Both the position numbers and the translations under genes were made by a program. Under the pieces are notes generated by a model. It saw only the letters and a list, made by a program, of their open reading frames with translations, did not search any database and had not been told where the DNA came from. A stretch of 63,301 nt of DNA from JAFDZV01 sp966128725. Its GTDB lineage: Bacteria > Bacteroidota > Ignavibacteria > OLB7. This document shows, in pieces, positions 24,765 through 33,899 of the stretch; the stretch's first letter is position 1; each line of letters begins with the position of its first letter. Where the stretch lies: NCBI GenBank assembly GCA_966128725.1, contig CBHYLN010000008.1, positions 1-63,301 of the forward strand. The letters are read 5' to 3'.

Positions 24765-27700
24765 ATGAAACATTCGGCACCAATGCACCCATCCCCTTCG
24801 TCGTACAATCGCAGCCCTGTTGCCGGCTTATTTGCCCTGCCTGGTATTGTGGCCTTGCTGCTGGCAGCGGCTACCGTGCAGGCGCAACCCACATCCTGGC
24901 AGACTGTTGGGCCTGGTGGTGGTGGCGCTCTGTTTCTTCCGTCGCTCGGCATCGCCAACTCACACGAGCTTACGATCGCCTGCGACATGAGCCAGTTGTT
25001 CCGTTCAACCGATCTGGGCGAAACCTGGGGCCAGACGGATTTCCGGCAGATTCAGACAAGCGGATCGCTTGGCCGTGTGCAGTTCACGAACGACCCGGCA
25101 ACGCAGTACGCGCTCACCAACATGGCCGAAGCGCCGCGCGCGGTAAAAAGCACCGACGGCGGCGCCACCTGGCAGACTCTGGCGAATGATCCGGTGGTGG
25201 GCGAGGCGTTCAACCTGATAGCCGACCCGAACAACAAGAACCGACTGCTGCTTTCATCGTACAACGCCCTGTACATCTCCACCGACGGCGGCGCCTCGTT
25301 CGCGCAACGTTACTCCACCGCAAGCGGCAACGGCCTGCATCTGGGCGGCGCGTTTTTCGACGGCGCATCAATCTACGTTGGCACCAACGCGGGCCTGCTG
25401 GTTTCCTCGAACAACGGCGCCTCGTTCGCGGTTGCGTCAATCGGCGGCATCCCGTCAACCGAGGCAATCGTCTCGATGGCGGGCGGCCACCAGGGCAACA
25501 CAACCCGGCTGGTAGCGGTTACGCTTGGCAGCGCGGACGTATACGCCGGCATCACCGGCGCCGATCATTCGAGCTACCGCAACGTGTACACACTGGACGC
25601 GGGCGGCGCTTCCTGGGTAGCGCGCGGCGCCGGCATCACCGCCGGCGTTCACCCGTTCTTCGCTGGCATGTCGCTGGCGAACACGGCGAACATCTACGTG
25701 GCAGGCGGAAGCGACCAGAACGCCCCCACCGTATATCGCAGCACCGATGGCGGCGCCACCTGGCAGAATGTGCTCCGCACGCAGGGGAATCAGAACGTGG
25801 CAACCGGGTGGTCGGGCTCGCAGGGCGATCGCGATTGGTCGTACGGCGAATACGCGCTTGGCTTCGCGGTGTCGCCGGTTGACCCGAACATCGCGGTAAT
25901 CACCGATCTGGGCTACGCACATGTCACGGCCGACGGCGGCAACAGTTGGCGCCAGGCGTATGTGCGGAAGTCGGACGAGAACCCGGCAAACGCCCCAACA
26001 CCAAAGGGGAAGGCCTACCACAGCATCGGACTGGAGAACACCACGGCATGGCAGGTTGCCTGGGCCGACAGCACCCATCTCATCGGCTGTTACTCCGATA
26101 TCCGCGGAACCATCAGCACCGACGCCGGCGCCACGTGGGGTTTTGGCTACACGGGCCATACGATGAACTCGATGTACCGCGTGGCACGGCATCCCGCCAA
26201 CGGCAGGCTGTATGCCGCCACCGGATCGGTGCACGACATGTACCAGAGCACGACGCTTACCGACGCACGCATCGACGGCGGACGCGGACAGGTGCTGACC
26301 TCGGCGGACCACGGCGCCACATGGACGCTGCTGCACGATTTCCAGCACCCGGTGATCTGGGTGGCGCTCGACCCCGCCAATCCGAACCGCCTGTACGCCA
26401 GCGTGATCCACAGCACGGCCGGCGGCATCTACGTCAGCAGCGATATCCAGAACGGAGCTGCATCGCAGTGGACCCGGCTGGCCGCGCCGCCGCGCACCGA
26501 AGGGCATCCGTTCAACGTTCATGTGTTGAACGACGGCACACTGCTGTGCACGTATTCCGGACGGCGCACCAGTTCGTTTACGGCCAGTTCCGGCGTGTTC
26601 ATCAGTACCAACGGCGGCACGTCGTGGACCGATCGCTCGGCGCCGCAGATGCAGTACTGGACCAAGGATGTGGTGATCGACCCGCACGACGCGTCGCAGA
26701 ACACATGGTACGTTGGGGTGTTCAGTGGATGGGGTGGCCCGGCGAACGGACTGGGCGGATTGTACCGCACCACCAACCGGGGAACGTCGTGGACCAAGGT
26801 GTTCGATAACGACCGCGTGACATCGTGCGCGATCAACCCAACCAATCGCGATGAGATGTACGTCACCACGGAGATCGACGGGTTGTGGCACGCCAGCAAC
26901 GCAACGGCGGCAAGCCCGCAGTTCACCAGCGTTGCCTCGTATCCGTTCCGCCAACCGGAACGCGTATTCTTCAACCCGTACAACCCGGCCGATGTGTGGG
27001 TAACCAGCTTCGGCAACGGGCTTCGCCATGGTGGAACACTGGCAACACCGCCGCCGGCAGTGCCGTTGCGGATCGCGCCGGCCAACGATTCGGCCAATGT
27101 TCCGCTGGCGCCAACGTTTGTGTGGAACCAGGCCGAAGGCGCCGCAACGTATCATGTGCAGCTTTCGACCGCGCCCACGTTTGCAACCACTGTGCTGGAT
27201 TCCGCCGGCGTGGCCACAACATCGCTGGCCGCCACGGGGCTTGCACCCAATACGAAGTACTACTGGCGCATCGCCGCCGACGGCCCCGGCGGCAACAGCG
27301 GCTGGACCGCCGCGTGGGCCTTTACCACGCTCGCCGTACCGGGCGCGCCGGCATTGGCCTCGCCGGCCGACAATGCAACCGGCGTTGCGCCAACAGGCAC
27401 CGTGCAATGGATTGGTGTGCCGGGCGCCGGCACGTACAACGTGCAGATTGCCACGGCCCCCGCGTTTGCGACCACGGTGGCCAATGCGCAGGGTATCAGC
27501 GGCACGGAGTACCCATTCGCCCTGGCGCTGAACACCACGTACTACTGGCGTGTACAGGCAGTTAACGGCGCGAGCAACGGACCGTGGTCGGCCCCATGGG
27601 CATTCACCACGGCGGGATTCAGCGGAGTGGCCGGCGGCGGATCGCAATCGGCGGCAACGCTTCGGCTGGAACCCAACACCGCCGGCGCGTCACAGACCAA

Positions 27701-27917
27701 CGCATTTGCCATCGTGACCGTGGGCACCGAGGCACGGGTAACGGTACGGGTGGTGGGGTTGGATGGCCGAACGGCTGCCGTGCTTGCCGATGGCCGGCTG
27801 GGCGCGGGCGCACATCGGCTGCTGATACCAATCCAGGAACTGGCCGCCGGCCATTACTTCGTGGTGATGACAGGTGACGCGCGGACAACCGCGCAGCCGC
27901 TGACGGTTGTGCGATAG
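24765..27917 (+). CDS. Exported BNR-repeat/sortilin-like protein with Fn3-like domains and T9SS sorting domain
   Basis: 1050 aa. Signal peptide (GLFALPGIVALLLAAATVQAQ), then a large beta-propeller region (about 45-760) with many BNR/Asp-box-like repeats such as STDGGATW, SADHGATW and TTNRGTSW. Two fibronectin-III-like domains follow, each with NTKYYWRIAADGPGG or NTTYYWRVQAVNGASNGPW-type strands (about 770-935). The last about 80 residues (EPNTAGASQ to AQPLTVVR) look like a T9SS sorting domain. Related architectures occur in secreted sialidase-like and xyloglucanase-like proteins; no catalytic residues can be assigned, so binding or glycan processing is inference. A hairpin follows at 27946. 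Confidence 0.85.
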   Translation: MKHSAPMHPSPSSYNRSPVAGLFALPGIVALLLAAATVQAQPTSWQTVGPGGGGALFLPSLGIANSHELTIACDMSQLFRSTDLGETWGQTDFRQIQTSGSLGRVQFTNDPATQYALTNMAEAPRAVKSTDGGATWQTLANDPVVGEAFNLIADPNNKNRLLLSSYNALYISTDGGASFAQRYSTASGNGLHLGGAFFDGASIYVGTNAGLLVSSNNGASFAVASIGGIPSTEAIVSMAGGHQGNTTRLVAVTLGSADVYAGITGADHSSYRNVYTLDAGGASWVARGAGITAGVHPFFAGMSLANTANIYVAGGSDQNAPTVYRSTDGGATWQNVLRTQGNQNVATGWSGSQGDRDWSYGEYALGFAVSPVDPNIAVITDLGYAHVTADGGNSWRQAYVRKSDENPANAPTPKGKAYHSIGLENTTAWQVAWADSTHLIGCYSDIRGTISTDAGATWGFGYTGHTMNSMYRVARHPANGRLYAATGSVHDMYQSTTLTDARIDGGRGQVLTSADHGATWTLLHDFQHPVIWVALDPANPNRLYASVIHSTAGGIYVSSDIQNGAASQWTRLAAPPRTEGHPFNVHVLNDGTLLCTYSGRRTSSFTASSGVFISTNGGTSWTDRSAPQMQYWTKDVVIDPHDASQNTWYVGVFSGWGGPANGLGGLYRTTNRGTSWTKVFDNDRVTSCAINPTNRDEMYVTTEIDGLWHASNATAASPQFTSVASYPFRQPERVFFNPYNPADVWVTSFGNGLRHGGTLATPPPAVPLRIAPANDSANVPLAPTFVWNQAEGAATYHVQLSTAPTFATTVLDSAGVATTSLAATGLAPNTKYYWRIAADGPGGNSGWTAAWAFTTLAVPGAPALASPADNATGVAPTGTVQWIGVPGAGTYNVQIATAPAFATTVANAQGISGTEYPFALALNTTYYWRVQAVNGASNGPWSAPWAFTTAGFSGVAGGGSQSAATLRLEPNTAGASQTNAFAIVTVGTEARVTVRVVGLDGRTAAVLADGRLGAGAHRLLIPIQELAAGHYFVVMTGDARTTAQPLTVVR

Positions 27918-27945
27918 CCGGCCGCACAACGTGTGCCAGGTATGC

Positions 27946-27977
27946 GGGGCAGCCATCACAAACGCGGTGGCTGCCCC
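27946..27977 (+). terminator. Hairpin after the BNR protein gene
   Basis: ggggcagcca (27946-27955) pairs with tggctgcccc (27968-27977), followed by atcttgttgg. A second hairpin (about 28036-28064, cgccact...agtggcg) lies nearer the convergent minus-strand gene and may terminate it. Confidence 0.6.
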
Positions 27978-28146
27978 ATCTTGTTGGCGCCGGCGCGTCG
28001 GCGGGACAATTGATTGCTACCTACCACACAACAGAACGCCACTACCGACCGGTTCGGCAGTGGCGCCCCTTGCTTCCGAAGGTTCACCGTGGCCCTATGC
28101 ATCGAACCACGGCATACCCCCGTTACAGTTACTCCGCGTGTGCGGG

Positions 28147-28890
28147 TTAATCCAGTTCGGGCATGTCGTCCAGTTCATCGCTGAACGAGCCCGGCGAGGT
28201 TTGCCCGTCCCACAGCATGAACCGGGCAGCCGCCAGCTTGGAACGCACATCCATCGGCAGACGCCCCAGCAGGCCGCCTCGCATGCCCATCGGCCCCATG
28301 CCTCCCATTTCGGCCGGAGGCGCATCGCCGCCGTTGGCGCCATCGGGACGCGGATGCTGCTCACGCCACTGGCGCACGATCTCCTTGCCCTGCTTCTTCC
28401 ATCCTTCCACAATCGGCTTGGCCTCGGCGCCAATCCCCTCCAGCGTGCTGCGGTACTTCACGGCAATCGGCTTCAGCTCCTCAAGCAGCGCGCGCCCGGA
28501 TTCCATCAACTGCTTCATCTTGTCGCGCGTGGATTTAAGGGCGGTGTAGTTCTCCAGATGCCACGCGTCGCGCATCGCCATTCCATTGGTGATCATCTCC
28601 TTCTGCAATGCACGCGCACGAACCCGAAGCGCGTTTAGTGCTCGCAAATCCTCGGGCGCCATCGCGGCATCCAGCCGCGACTTCCATGCAGTAAGCGTGG
28701 GCACAACATTGCTTTCGGCCCAGCCCACAAGCTTCTGCCGAAGCTCGGCGGCGGCCTGCATGCGATGATCCTGCGGTGGAGCGGTTGGCGTGGTTTGTGC
28801 GTGTGCCGCGGTTGCCACCAGCACACATGCGGCAGCGCAGGCAAACCCGCGCGCCGGAACGTTGAGAAAAGCTGCCAGTGTTCGGTTCAT
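28147..28890 (-). CDS. Exported helical protein of unknown function
   Basis: 247 aa from the ATG at 28890, followed by a signal peptide (FACAAACVLVATAAHAQ). The mature chain is helical and rich in Lys, Glu, Ala, Met and Trp (about 35-180). A Gly/Met-rich segment (EMGGMGPMGMRGGLLG) and an acidic C-terminus (DELDDMPELD) follow. The layout recalls small periplasmic helical stress proteins, but there is no LTxxQ motif and I do not assign it. It lies downstream of, and on the same strand as, the lipoprotein at 29038. Confidence 0.65.
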   Translation of the reverse strand: MNRTLAAFLNVPARGFACAAACVLVATAAHAQTTPTAPPQDHRMQAAAELRQKLVGWAESNVVPTLTAWKSRLDAAMAPEDLRALNALRVRARALQKEMITNGMAMRDAWHLENYTALKSTRDKMKQLMESGRALLEELKPIAVKYRSTLEGIGAEAKPIVEGWKKQGKEIVRQWREQHPRPDGANGGDAPPAEMGGMGPMGMRGGLLGRLPMDVRSKLAAARFMLWDGQTSPGSFSDELDDMPELD

Positions 28891-29037
28891 AGCGTAATCA
28901 TCGTCACTAATTGATGGATCGGTGCAGCCACGCCAGCAAGGTCCGGCGGCGCGGTCTTGCGTTAGTGGCACGTCCGCTGCATCGGTTCCCGGGTTCCCGA
29001 ACGTTTTTTTGCGTGGGGCGAACGGCCATCCGTCTGG

Positions 29038-29691
29038 CTACTGTGCCGCGGCCACCTCGATCAACCGGACATCATCCACAACAGCCCACGAACGATTGCC
29101 TGGGTCGTTGTTCTCCCGGAACTGGTTTTCAACCGTGATGGCAAATCCGCTGTAATCAGTCTCGGCCGTCCACAGGGCCGTTGAGACAGGCAGCCACACA
29201 GAATCGGCGATTGTAAGCTCGCCGATCACCGCCACGTTCCCGGGCTCCGGGTTCCAATGGGCCGTACCTGGTGCGGTGTTGAACGCAAGAAATCGCACTG
29301 TGGCATACGGGGCGGATGGCTCCCCTGACGGCGGCGCCCAGGCAATTCGCGCGGCCACACGATAACGGCGACCGGCACGAATTCCAGCGGCCAGCGTCTG
29401 CGACACGGATTCGCCCGTATCAGCCGCCCCCCACATCCGCAGGAAACCGGCCTGACCGTCGAACCCGGCCCACGTGCAGATTTGCGGCGTCCCGGTTGCC
29501 GCCTTCCACCCCGGCAGCATCGAAGTGCCAATAATGTCGGGGGCATCGGCAAGGCCGGGCGCGGGACGGAATTCGCCGTTGGCAAGCAGGTCCGACCCGG
29601 ACCAGTCCAAGCCGTGGCTTATGGGGTCTTCCTTGCAGCCGCATAGTGCCAGGGCAACGAATACCAGAATAATCAGTGTTGTACAATACAT
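29038..29691 (-). CDS. Lipoprotein with jelly-roll-like domain
   Basis: 217 aa from the ATG at 29691, preceded by AAGGGGG seven bases upstream. Signal peptide with the lipobox ALCGC (Cys about 18). The mature chain has the pattern of a carbohydrate-binding-like beta-sandwich: LLANGEFRPA near the start, SVSQTLAAGIRAGRRYRVAARI in the middle, and a C-terminal WAVVDDVRLIEV. Such a start and end are typical of CBM-like domains in extracellular proteins. Binding to glycans is inference. The GH76-like gene upstream on the same strand makes a joint role in carbohydrate handling possible. Confidence 0.7.
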   Translation of the reverse strand: MYCTTLIILVFVALALCGCKEDPISHGLDWSGSDLLANGEFRPAPGLADAPDIIGTSMLPGWKAATGTPQICTWAGFDGQAGFLRMWGAADTGESVSQTLAAGIRAGRRYRVAARIAWAPPSGEPSAPYATVRFLAFNTAPGTAHWNPEPGNVAVIGELTIADSVWLPVSTALWTAETDYSGFAITVENQFRENNDPGNRSWAVVDDVRLIEVAAAQ

Positions 29692-29744
29692 GATGCGCCC
29701 CCTTCCCAATTGATGTCTTGAATGCCGGACGTTGCTGGCGGGGC

Positions 29745-29779
29745 GCGAAACCGCCAGATGGCGGTAAGCAACGTTTCGC
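29745..29779 (-). terminator. Hairpin between GH76-like and lipoprotein genes
   Basis: gcgaaac and gtttcgc (29745-29751 and 29773-29779) enclose an inner ccgccagatggcgg hairpin. It follows the stop codon of the gene ending at 29969 and precedes the lipoprotein start. There is no U-tract. Confidence 0.4.
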
Positions 29780-29968
29780 GATGCCGGCGCGCACCCCGCA
29801 ACCGACAACGTAGCATGTGCCAACCGTGGCGGGACCACTCATTTACTACGCATTGGCGTGCATGGTTGTCACGCGAAGCCAGGGGTTGCAATGGTGTATC
29901 GTGGGAACACGGATCGGTACCCGCACCGGCAACACGCCGATGCGGGCACAATCACATCTGGCAGGCTG

Positions 29969-31246
29969 CTAGCGGACAAGCTGCATGGCGGTTGTCAGCG
30001 TCGCCAGCACGTTCAACGCATCGAACAAATCGTCCATCGGCTGATTGGCGGCCGCGGCGGCTGCGTTGATCAGGAACTGCTGGAAATCCGGGGTGCCCAC
30101 AATGCCGGCAATCGGGCTATGCTCCTGCATGGCGGCCCGAAGCAGGTACCGCATGAACACGCCGTTGCCGCACTTGTAATCGCCGTAATCCCAACTCTCC
30201 AGCTTGTTGCCCTGCAACGGATACCATGGCGCAAGCGCGCCGCCATCGACCATCGAGCCGGCAACGCCGCTGGTTATGCTCCGTGTAACATGGGTAAGGA
30301 TGGAGTCGGATGGATTGAGGCGCAGGTAATCGGCCAGGCCGCCAAGGATCAGGCCCTGATCGCCTCCCCAACACGTTTCGGTGTCCCAGTTCTGCACCTC
30401 CGGGAACCCACCCTGGTAGAACGCGTACGTGCCAACGCGCTCGCGAATCAGGACGGACTGACCTCCCATGGACTTCAGCAACGCGTGGCCGGCATCAACG
30501 GGATTGTTGGGGTCGAACCCGAACCAACCGCGCAGGAATCCAAGCTCATCCTTCACCGCCCCGATGGTATTGCCCAGGCCCTGCAGCGCAAGGCGCATTC
30601 CCAACACCAGAAACAGGCCATTGACAACCGTGAGCTGATATGCTCCGCCCCAAACTGCGGGAAGACTGGGATCGGAAGGATTGGTCATGCCGTTGCATTC
30701 AGCCGGCCCGATCCACTGCGGGGCAACCCGCTTGTTGTAGAACAGGTCGTACTGCCACACACCCTGCACACCGCTGCCCACACCGTTGCCGAATCGTGGC
30801 CGCATGGCATCCCAATATCCGGGAGGCACAGTGGGCGGTGGCGGCACAAAGCGGCTCCTGTTGTCGATGTTGGTCCAGGCATTGGGCGCACCCAGATGCA
30901 CGCCATCTCCCTTGCCGGTATTCATCACGTTCCAGCAATCCCCCGCGATGGTCTGGAACGTATCGGCATACGGACCAAACACCTGAGCAAACGCCGACTC
31001 GTATGCCTTGCTGCCGGCAATTCCCCACCATCCGTAATCATCGTACCAGCACCCGCTGGTGGTCTGGTAGGCACGAAGCGCCAGCTTCGCCATCTCCGGG
31101 TCGGGGTAGGTATTCCACGCCATGGCCAGATAATCGGTGGCGGTATCAAACGCATTGCCGAGCTGCCAATAGTTGGTGCTCCCCTTGAAATACGTCTTGA
31201 GCTGCTGGTAGGCCTGCTGGGCCTGGACGGTGTAGTCGAGTCTCAT
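29969..31246 (-). CDS. Glycoside hydrolase family 76-like protein
   Basis: 425 aa from the ATG at 31246, with AAGGAC upstream. An all-helical (alpha/alpha)6-like pattern with CWYDDYGWWGIAGSKAYE (about 69-86) matches the GH76 signature around the catalytic Asp pair (DD-GWW-A). Other family-like segments are FQTIAGDCWNVM and NWDTETCWGGDQGLILGGLADYL. GH76 enzymes are endo-alpha-1,6-mannanases or transglycosylases. No signal peptide is visible from this start nor in the frame upstream, which is unusual for the family. It is divergent from the sulfation cluster, with about 1 kb between start codons. Confidence 0.7.
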   Translation of the reverse strand: MRLDYTVQAQQAYQQLKTYFKGSTNYWQLGNAFDTATDYLAMAWNTYPDPEMAKLALRAYQTTSGCWYDDYGWWGIAGSKAYESAFAQVFGPYADTFQTIAGDCWNVMNTGKGDGVHLGAPNAWTNIDNRSRFVPPPPTVPPGYWDAMRPRFGNGVGSGVQGVWQYDLFYNKRVAPQWIGPAECNGMTNPSDPSLPAVWGGAYQLTVVNGLFLVLGMRLALQGLGNTIGAVKDELGFLRGWFGFDPNNPVDAGHALLKSMGGQSVLIRERVGTYAFYQGGFPEVQNWDTETCWGGDQGLILGGLADYLRLNPSDSILTHVTRSITSGVAGSMVDGGALAPWYPLQGNKLESWDYGDYKCGNGVFMRYLLRAAMQEHSPIAGIVGTPDFQQFLINAAAAAANQPMDDLFDALNVLATLTTAMQLVR

Positions 31247-31743
31247 ATGGCAATGTCCTTCGCGGGCAATGCGCCGGGCTGCTGCTGGATCGCGGCATAC
31301 GCGCGAGGGCGCACACGCTCCACACAATTGCAACGCTGGCGGAGTGCCGGCACTACGTGTGATAAAAAGCGGGGAATACTGGTTGCTTGAAGAAGGGCAG
31401 GGCAACGCCCTGTGCATGGGAATGGCGACAAGATACAACGGGTGTGGGGGCTTTCAACATCATACAGCACAAACGGTGCTGAAATCATCAAACAACTTCC
31501 ACCGTCCCTTGCCTACGCCACATTCGCCAGCAATACGGGATACCTCAGAGAAACAATCCGATCAGCGCGTCGAAAGAATAAAAGGCAGTATGCCGAATAA
31601 TAGTTGTATCGAATTTTCGACAACGAACTGGCCTGCCTCAACAGGCATCAAACACAGCGCACAAATATCAACGTCATGGTAAGCCATTTGAATCACAAAT
31701 TTTCGCCGCGTTGAACGATTACAATTTATTCTGCATACATCTA
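31247..31743. other. AT-rich intergenic region without a supported gene
   Basis: About 500 bases between the GH76-like gene and the promoter of the 11-gene cluster. From about 31470 the sequence becomes clearly AT-richer than the rest of the window. Short open frames exist on both strands, none with a credible ribosome binding site or product. It must carry the GH76 promoter; no consensus was found. Confidence 0.5.
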
Positions 31744-31774
31744 TTGACATTTCGCGGCGTCTCATCTATATTTG
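31744..31774 (+). promoter_or_regulatory. Strong promoter of the 11-gene cluster
   Basis: TTGACA (31744-31749), 17 bases, then TATATT (31767-31772) match the sigma-70 consensus at optimal spacing. The same sequence reads TTG-N20-TATATTTG, the Bacteroidota-type promoter, with the spacing seen before marR. Transcription would start near 31780 and give an untranslated leader of about 470 bases before the small-protein gene. Confidence 0.7.
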
Positions 31775-32253
31775 CAGGTGTTGTTATCACCGCGAGCACT
31801 TCTATCCCCAACCGAATCGTTCTCGTCGTGTCACATCGAACTCCTGAATGAGCATTGTTCATTCCAGAGCGACACGGCCATCACTTGACCACGACTGGCA
31901 CACACATAAAAGAAACAATATCTGCCCTCGGATCACTTTATTGCGAAATCCTCCGTCGATTCCGCAATCATGCGGAGACGTATTGGCATTTAGGGTCTAC
32001 GAATCAACAGAACCCCACAACGCAGCCAGGGCACAAAGGCAGGGCCATGGGCCTATTGGAACAACCAGGGTTGGCACTTATTGCAAATGGGATATCGCAT
32101 AGAATCCCCGATAAAGGAGTGCGTCATTAAATCGACATCAGGAATTGAATTCAAAACAGTTCGTGTCTGATATTGCGCACATTCAGCACAACACTGACCA
32201 CGTTGCAACATGGTCGGATATCACAACAACCTCAAATTCACGAGGAGTATCCT
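31775..32253 (+). other. Long 5' leader of the cluster
   Basis: About 480 bases with no convincing gene. The open frames 31848-32102 and 31855-32130 lack ribosome binding sites and have His/Thr-rich, non-protein-like translations. A weaker second promoter (TTGAAT at about 32145, 17 bases, TGATAT) and the palindrome at 32196-32215 lie in its 3' half. A leader this long suggests regulation at RNA level or a second start. Confidence 0.45.
32196..32215 (+). promoter_or_regulatory. 20-bp near-perfect palindrome before the small-protein gene
   Basis: GACCACGTTGCAACATGGTC is a 10+10 palindrome with a single mismatched pair and no loop, centred 48 bases before the ATG at 32254. Its core GTTGCAAC recalls the GTTGCGAC of the marR site. 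It is either an operator for a dimeric regulator acting on the second promoter or an RNA hairpin in the leader. Confidence 0.6.
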
Positions 32254-32547
32254 ATGTCACTATCTTCTGTTGCCACCGAGCTGGCAACCGCCACAGGGAT
32301 TACGCAAATTCAAGCGGAATCCGTTCTCAACATACTGCACTTCACACAACTCGATCAGCACCGCCTTGCGGTATTGCAGGTTACGAATGACCCCAATGCC
32401 GTACGAGCACTGAATCTTACGGCTGGCGATCAAACAAAGCTTAACGCGCGAGCGGCCTTGGCTATTACACTGGGCGACCTGCGACTTGCAATGGGAACAT
32501 TCCAAGCCGCATACGCGAACTGCGTATCAGCCGCAATGGTTGCCTAG
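32254..32547 (+). CDS. Small 97-aa helical protein, first gene of the cluster
   Basis: No family recognised. A strong GAGGAG lies six bases before the ATG, and the frame is AT-richer than genes outside the cluster. The protein has no signal peptide, no membrane segment and no DSL-type phosphopantetheine site, so it is not an obvious carrier protein. It looks helical throughout, with long Ala/Leu/Thr/Gln stretches, and has one Tyr (87) and one Cys (90) near the C-terminus (QAAYANCVSAAMVA). It is first after the promoter and is separated from the next gene by 269 bases with a hairpin, so it may be made in excess. A substrate, scaffold or precursor role is inference; a regulator is possible. Confidence 0.7.
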   Translation: MSLSSVATELATATGITQIQAESVLNILHFTQLDQHRLAVLQVTNDPNAVRALNLTAGDQTKLNARAALAITLGDLRLAMGTFQAAYANCVSAAMVA

Positions 32548-32598
32548 CCAATTACATACGTCACGCCGATCGCATTTTTAACAGCATGCGAGGCAATC

Positions 32599-32628
32599 GC
32601 ACGAAGTAAAAGCATTGCTATTTCGTGC
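32599..32628 (+). terminator. Hairpin between the small protein and the enzymes
   Basis: GCACGAA (32599-32605) pairs with TTCGTGC (32622-32628) around a 16-base loop. There is no U-tract, so it would attenuate or stabilise rather than terminate. From 32548 to 32816 the only open frame is a 63-codon one (32632-32823) with no ribosome binding site, which I do not call. Confidence 0.4.
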
Positions 32629-32816
32629 CCGATGATGCGTGCGCGGTCGGCACGTTCAGTATCCGAATGCCATGACTTTCGTGCGAGGTCACTGGATCGA
32701 ACAGACACCCCCATCTATCGCCGAACGCCAGCAAAACGAACGAGCGTCCGCCCGCGCACAACAGTAACGCCTAAGGAACTCCGTCGGTCAATCTTACAAA
32801 CAGAAGGGCCATCATT

Positions 32817-33899
32817 ATGCTGAATACGAACCGCAGAATCCACAGCACACACCCACTGCTGATTGAGACACCGCTGAATTCCTTAAATGAAACTGTCACG
32901 CCAAATAGCGACTTCTTTATCAGGAATCATTTTGAAATTCCTACTAACGACAGCGGCACATGGAGCATTCGTGTATTCGGGAAAGTTGCCCAACCCATTG
33001 AAATATCAATTGATTTTCTAAAGGAATTTCGATTCATCCGCCGCCGTGTCACGCTCGAGTGTGCCGGAAACGGTCGCGGGTTCTCCAAGGATGCGCTCGA
33101 TGGCGTTCAATGGGGATACGGGGGTGTATCCACGGCAGTGTTTGGCGGCGTTCTTCTGCGTGATCTGCTTCGCACAACAAAGCCAGACACCGACAGTGTG
33201 GAAGTTCTTTGCTCCGGGGCCGACCGCGGGATTGTCGACGGCATCCAGACACAGTATCAACGGAGCATCCCGTACTCACTAGCTATCAGTGACGGCCCTA
33301 TCCTTGCATGGGAGATGAACGAACAGCTCCTGTCTGCCGAACACGGCGCTCCTCTACGGCTTGTTGTGCCTGGATGGTATGGCATGGCCTCGGTTAAATG
33401 GCTTACCGAGCTGGAAGTGTTGTCCGAGCCATTCCATGGATACTTTCAACGTGACCGATATGTATACGTTGATGCGCACGGTACGGCAATCCCCGTATCG
33501 CGAATACTGCCCCGCTCGGTAATTACGTCCCCTGCCGAAGGCGCAACGCTCCAGACAGGCCAGATAACTGTTTCAGGCGTTGCCTGGTCAGCAAGCCCGA
33601 TAGCGGGGGTAGACGTCAGCACCGACGATGGGAACACATGGAGGCCGGCCGTACTGCTAGGCCAGGATACTGAGGCAATGGTATCGTGGCATTATGAATC
33701 GATGCCAGCATCACCTGGAAAATTCGGCATTCGATCGCGCGCGTACGACACATCAGGCGATTTGCAACCGCCAGTTGCACCTGCAAATGTGTATGGATAT
33801 GGGAACAACAGCATCCAGAACATCACCGTGAACATCGCAACTGGCTCACACGTGCATTTGCAAACACATGAAAGGCTCGGAGGAACTTCCCATGATTGA
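32817..33899 (+). CDS. Sulfite oxidase-family molybdopterin enzyme
   Basis: 360 aa. The N-terminal oxidoreductase_molyb domain starts with SDFFIRNHFEIP and carries the molybdenum-ligating Cys82 in LECAGNGRG. VVPGWYGMASVKWL (about 180-193) is the conserved cofactor-binding segment. A C-terminal Mo-co dimerisation domain follows (TSPAEGATLQTGQITVSGVAWS; VDVSTDDGNTWRPA). Family members oxidise sulfite to sulfate. No signal peptide, heme domain or cytochrome partner is present, so it appears cytosolic and its electron acceptor is unknown. AGAAGGG precedes the ATG. Its stop overlaps the start of the ATP sulfurylase-APS kinase gene by eight bases. Confidence 0.87.
   Translation: MLNTNRRIHSTHPLLIETPLNSLNETVTPNSDFFIRNHFEIPTNDSGTWSIRVFGKVAQPIEISIDFLKEFRFIRRRVTLECAGNGRGFSKDALDGVQWGYGGVSTAVFGGVLLRDLLRTTKPDTDSVEVLCSGADRGIVDGIQTQYQRSIPYSLAISDGPILAWEMNEQLLSAEHGAPLRLVVPGWYGMASVKWLTELEVLSEPFHGYFQRDRYVYVDAHGTAIPVSRILPRSVITSPAEGATLQTGQITVSGVAWSASPIAGVDVSTDDGNTWRPAVLLGQDTEAMVSWHYESMPASPGKFGIRSRAYDTSGDLQPPVAPANVYGYGNNSIQNITVNIATGSHVHLQTHERLGGTSHD

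Noticed and set aside
25455..27647. 730-codon open frame on the minus strand
   Set aside because: Antisense to the BNR/Fn3 protein gene; Arg/Gly/His-rich composition typical of high-GC shadow frames.
31848..32102. 84-codon frame in the cluster leader
   Set aside because: No ribosome binding site and irregular composition. More likely part of an untranslated leader.
32254..32547. Acyl or peptidyl carrier protein
   Set aside because: The size suits a carrier protein beside an adenylating enzyme, but there is no GxDSL-type serine motif.
32632..32823. 63-codon frame between the small protein and the molybdoenzyme
   Set aside because: No ribosome binding site and an Arg/Thr-rich translation. 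It overlaps the next start, but that alone does not support it.
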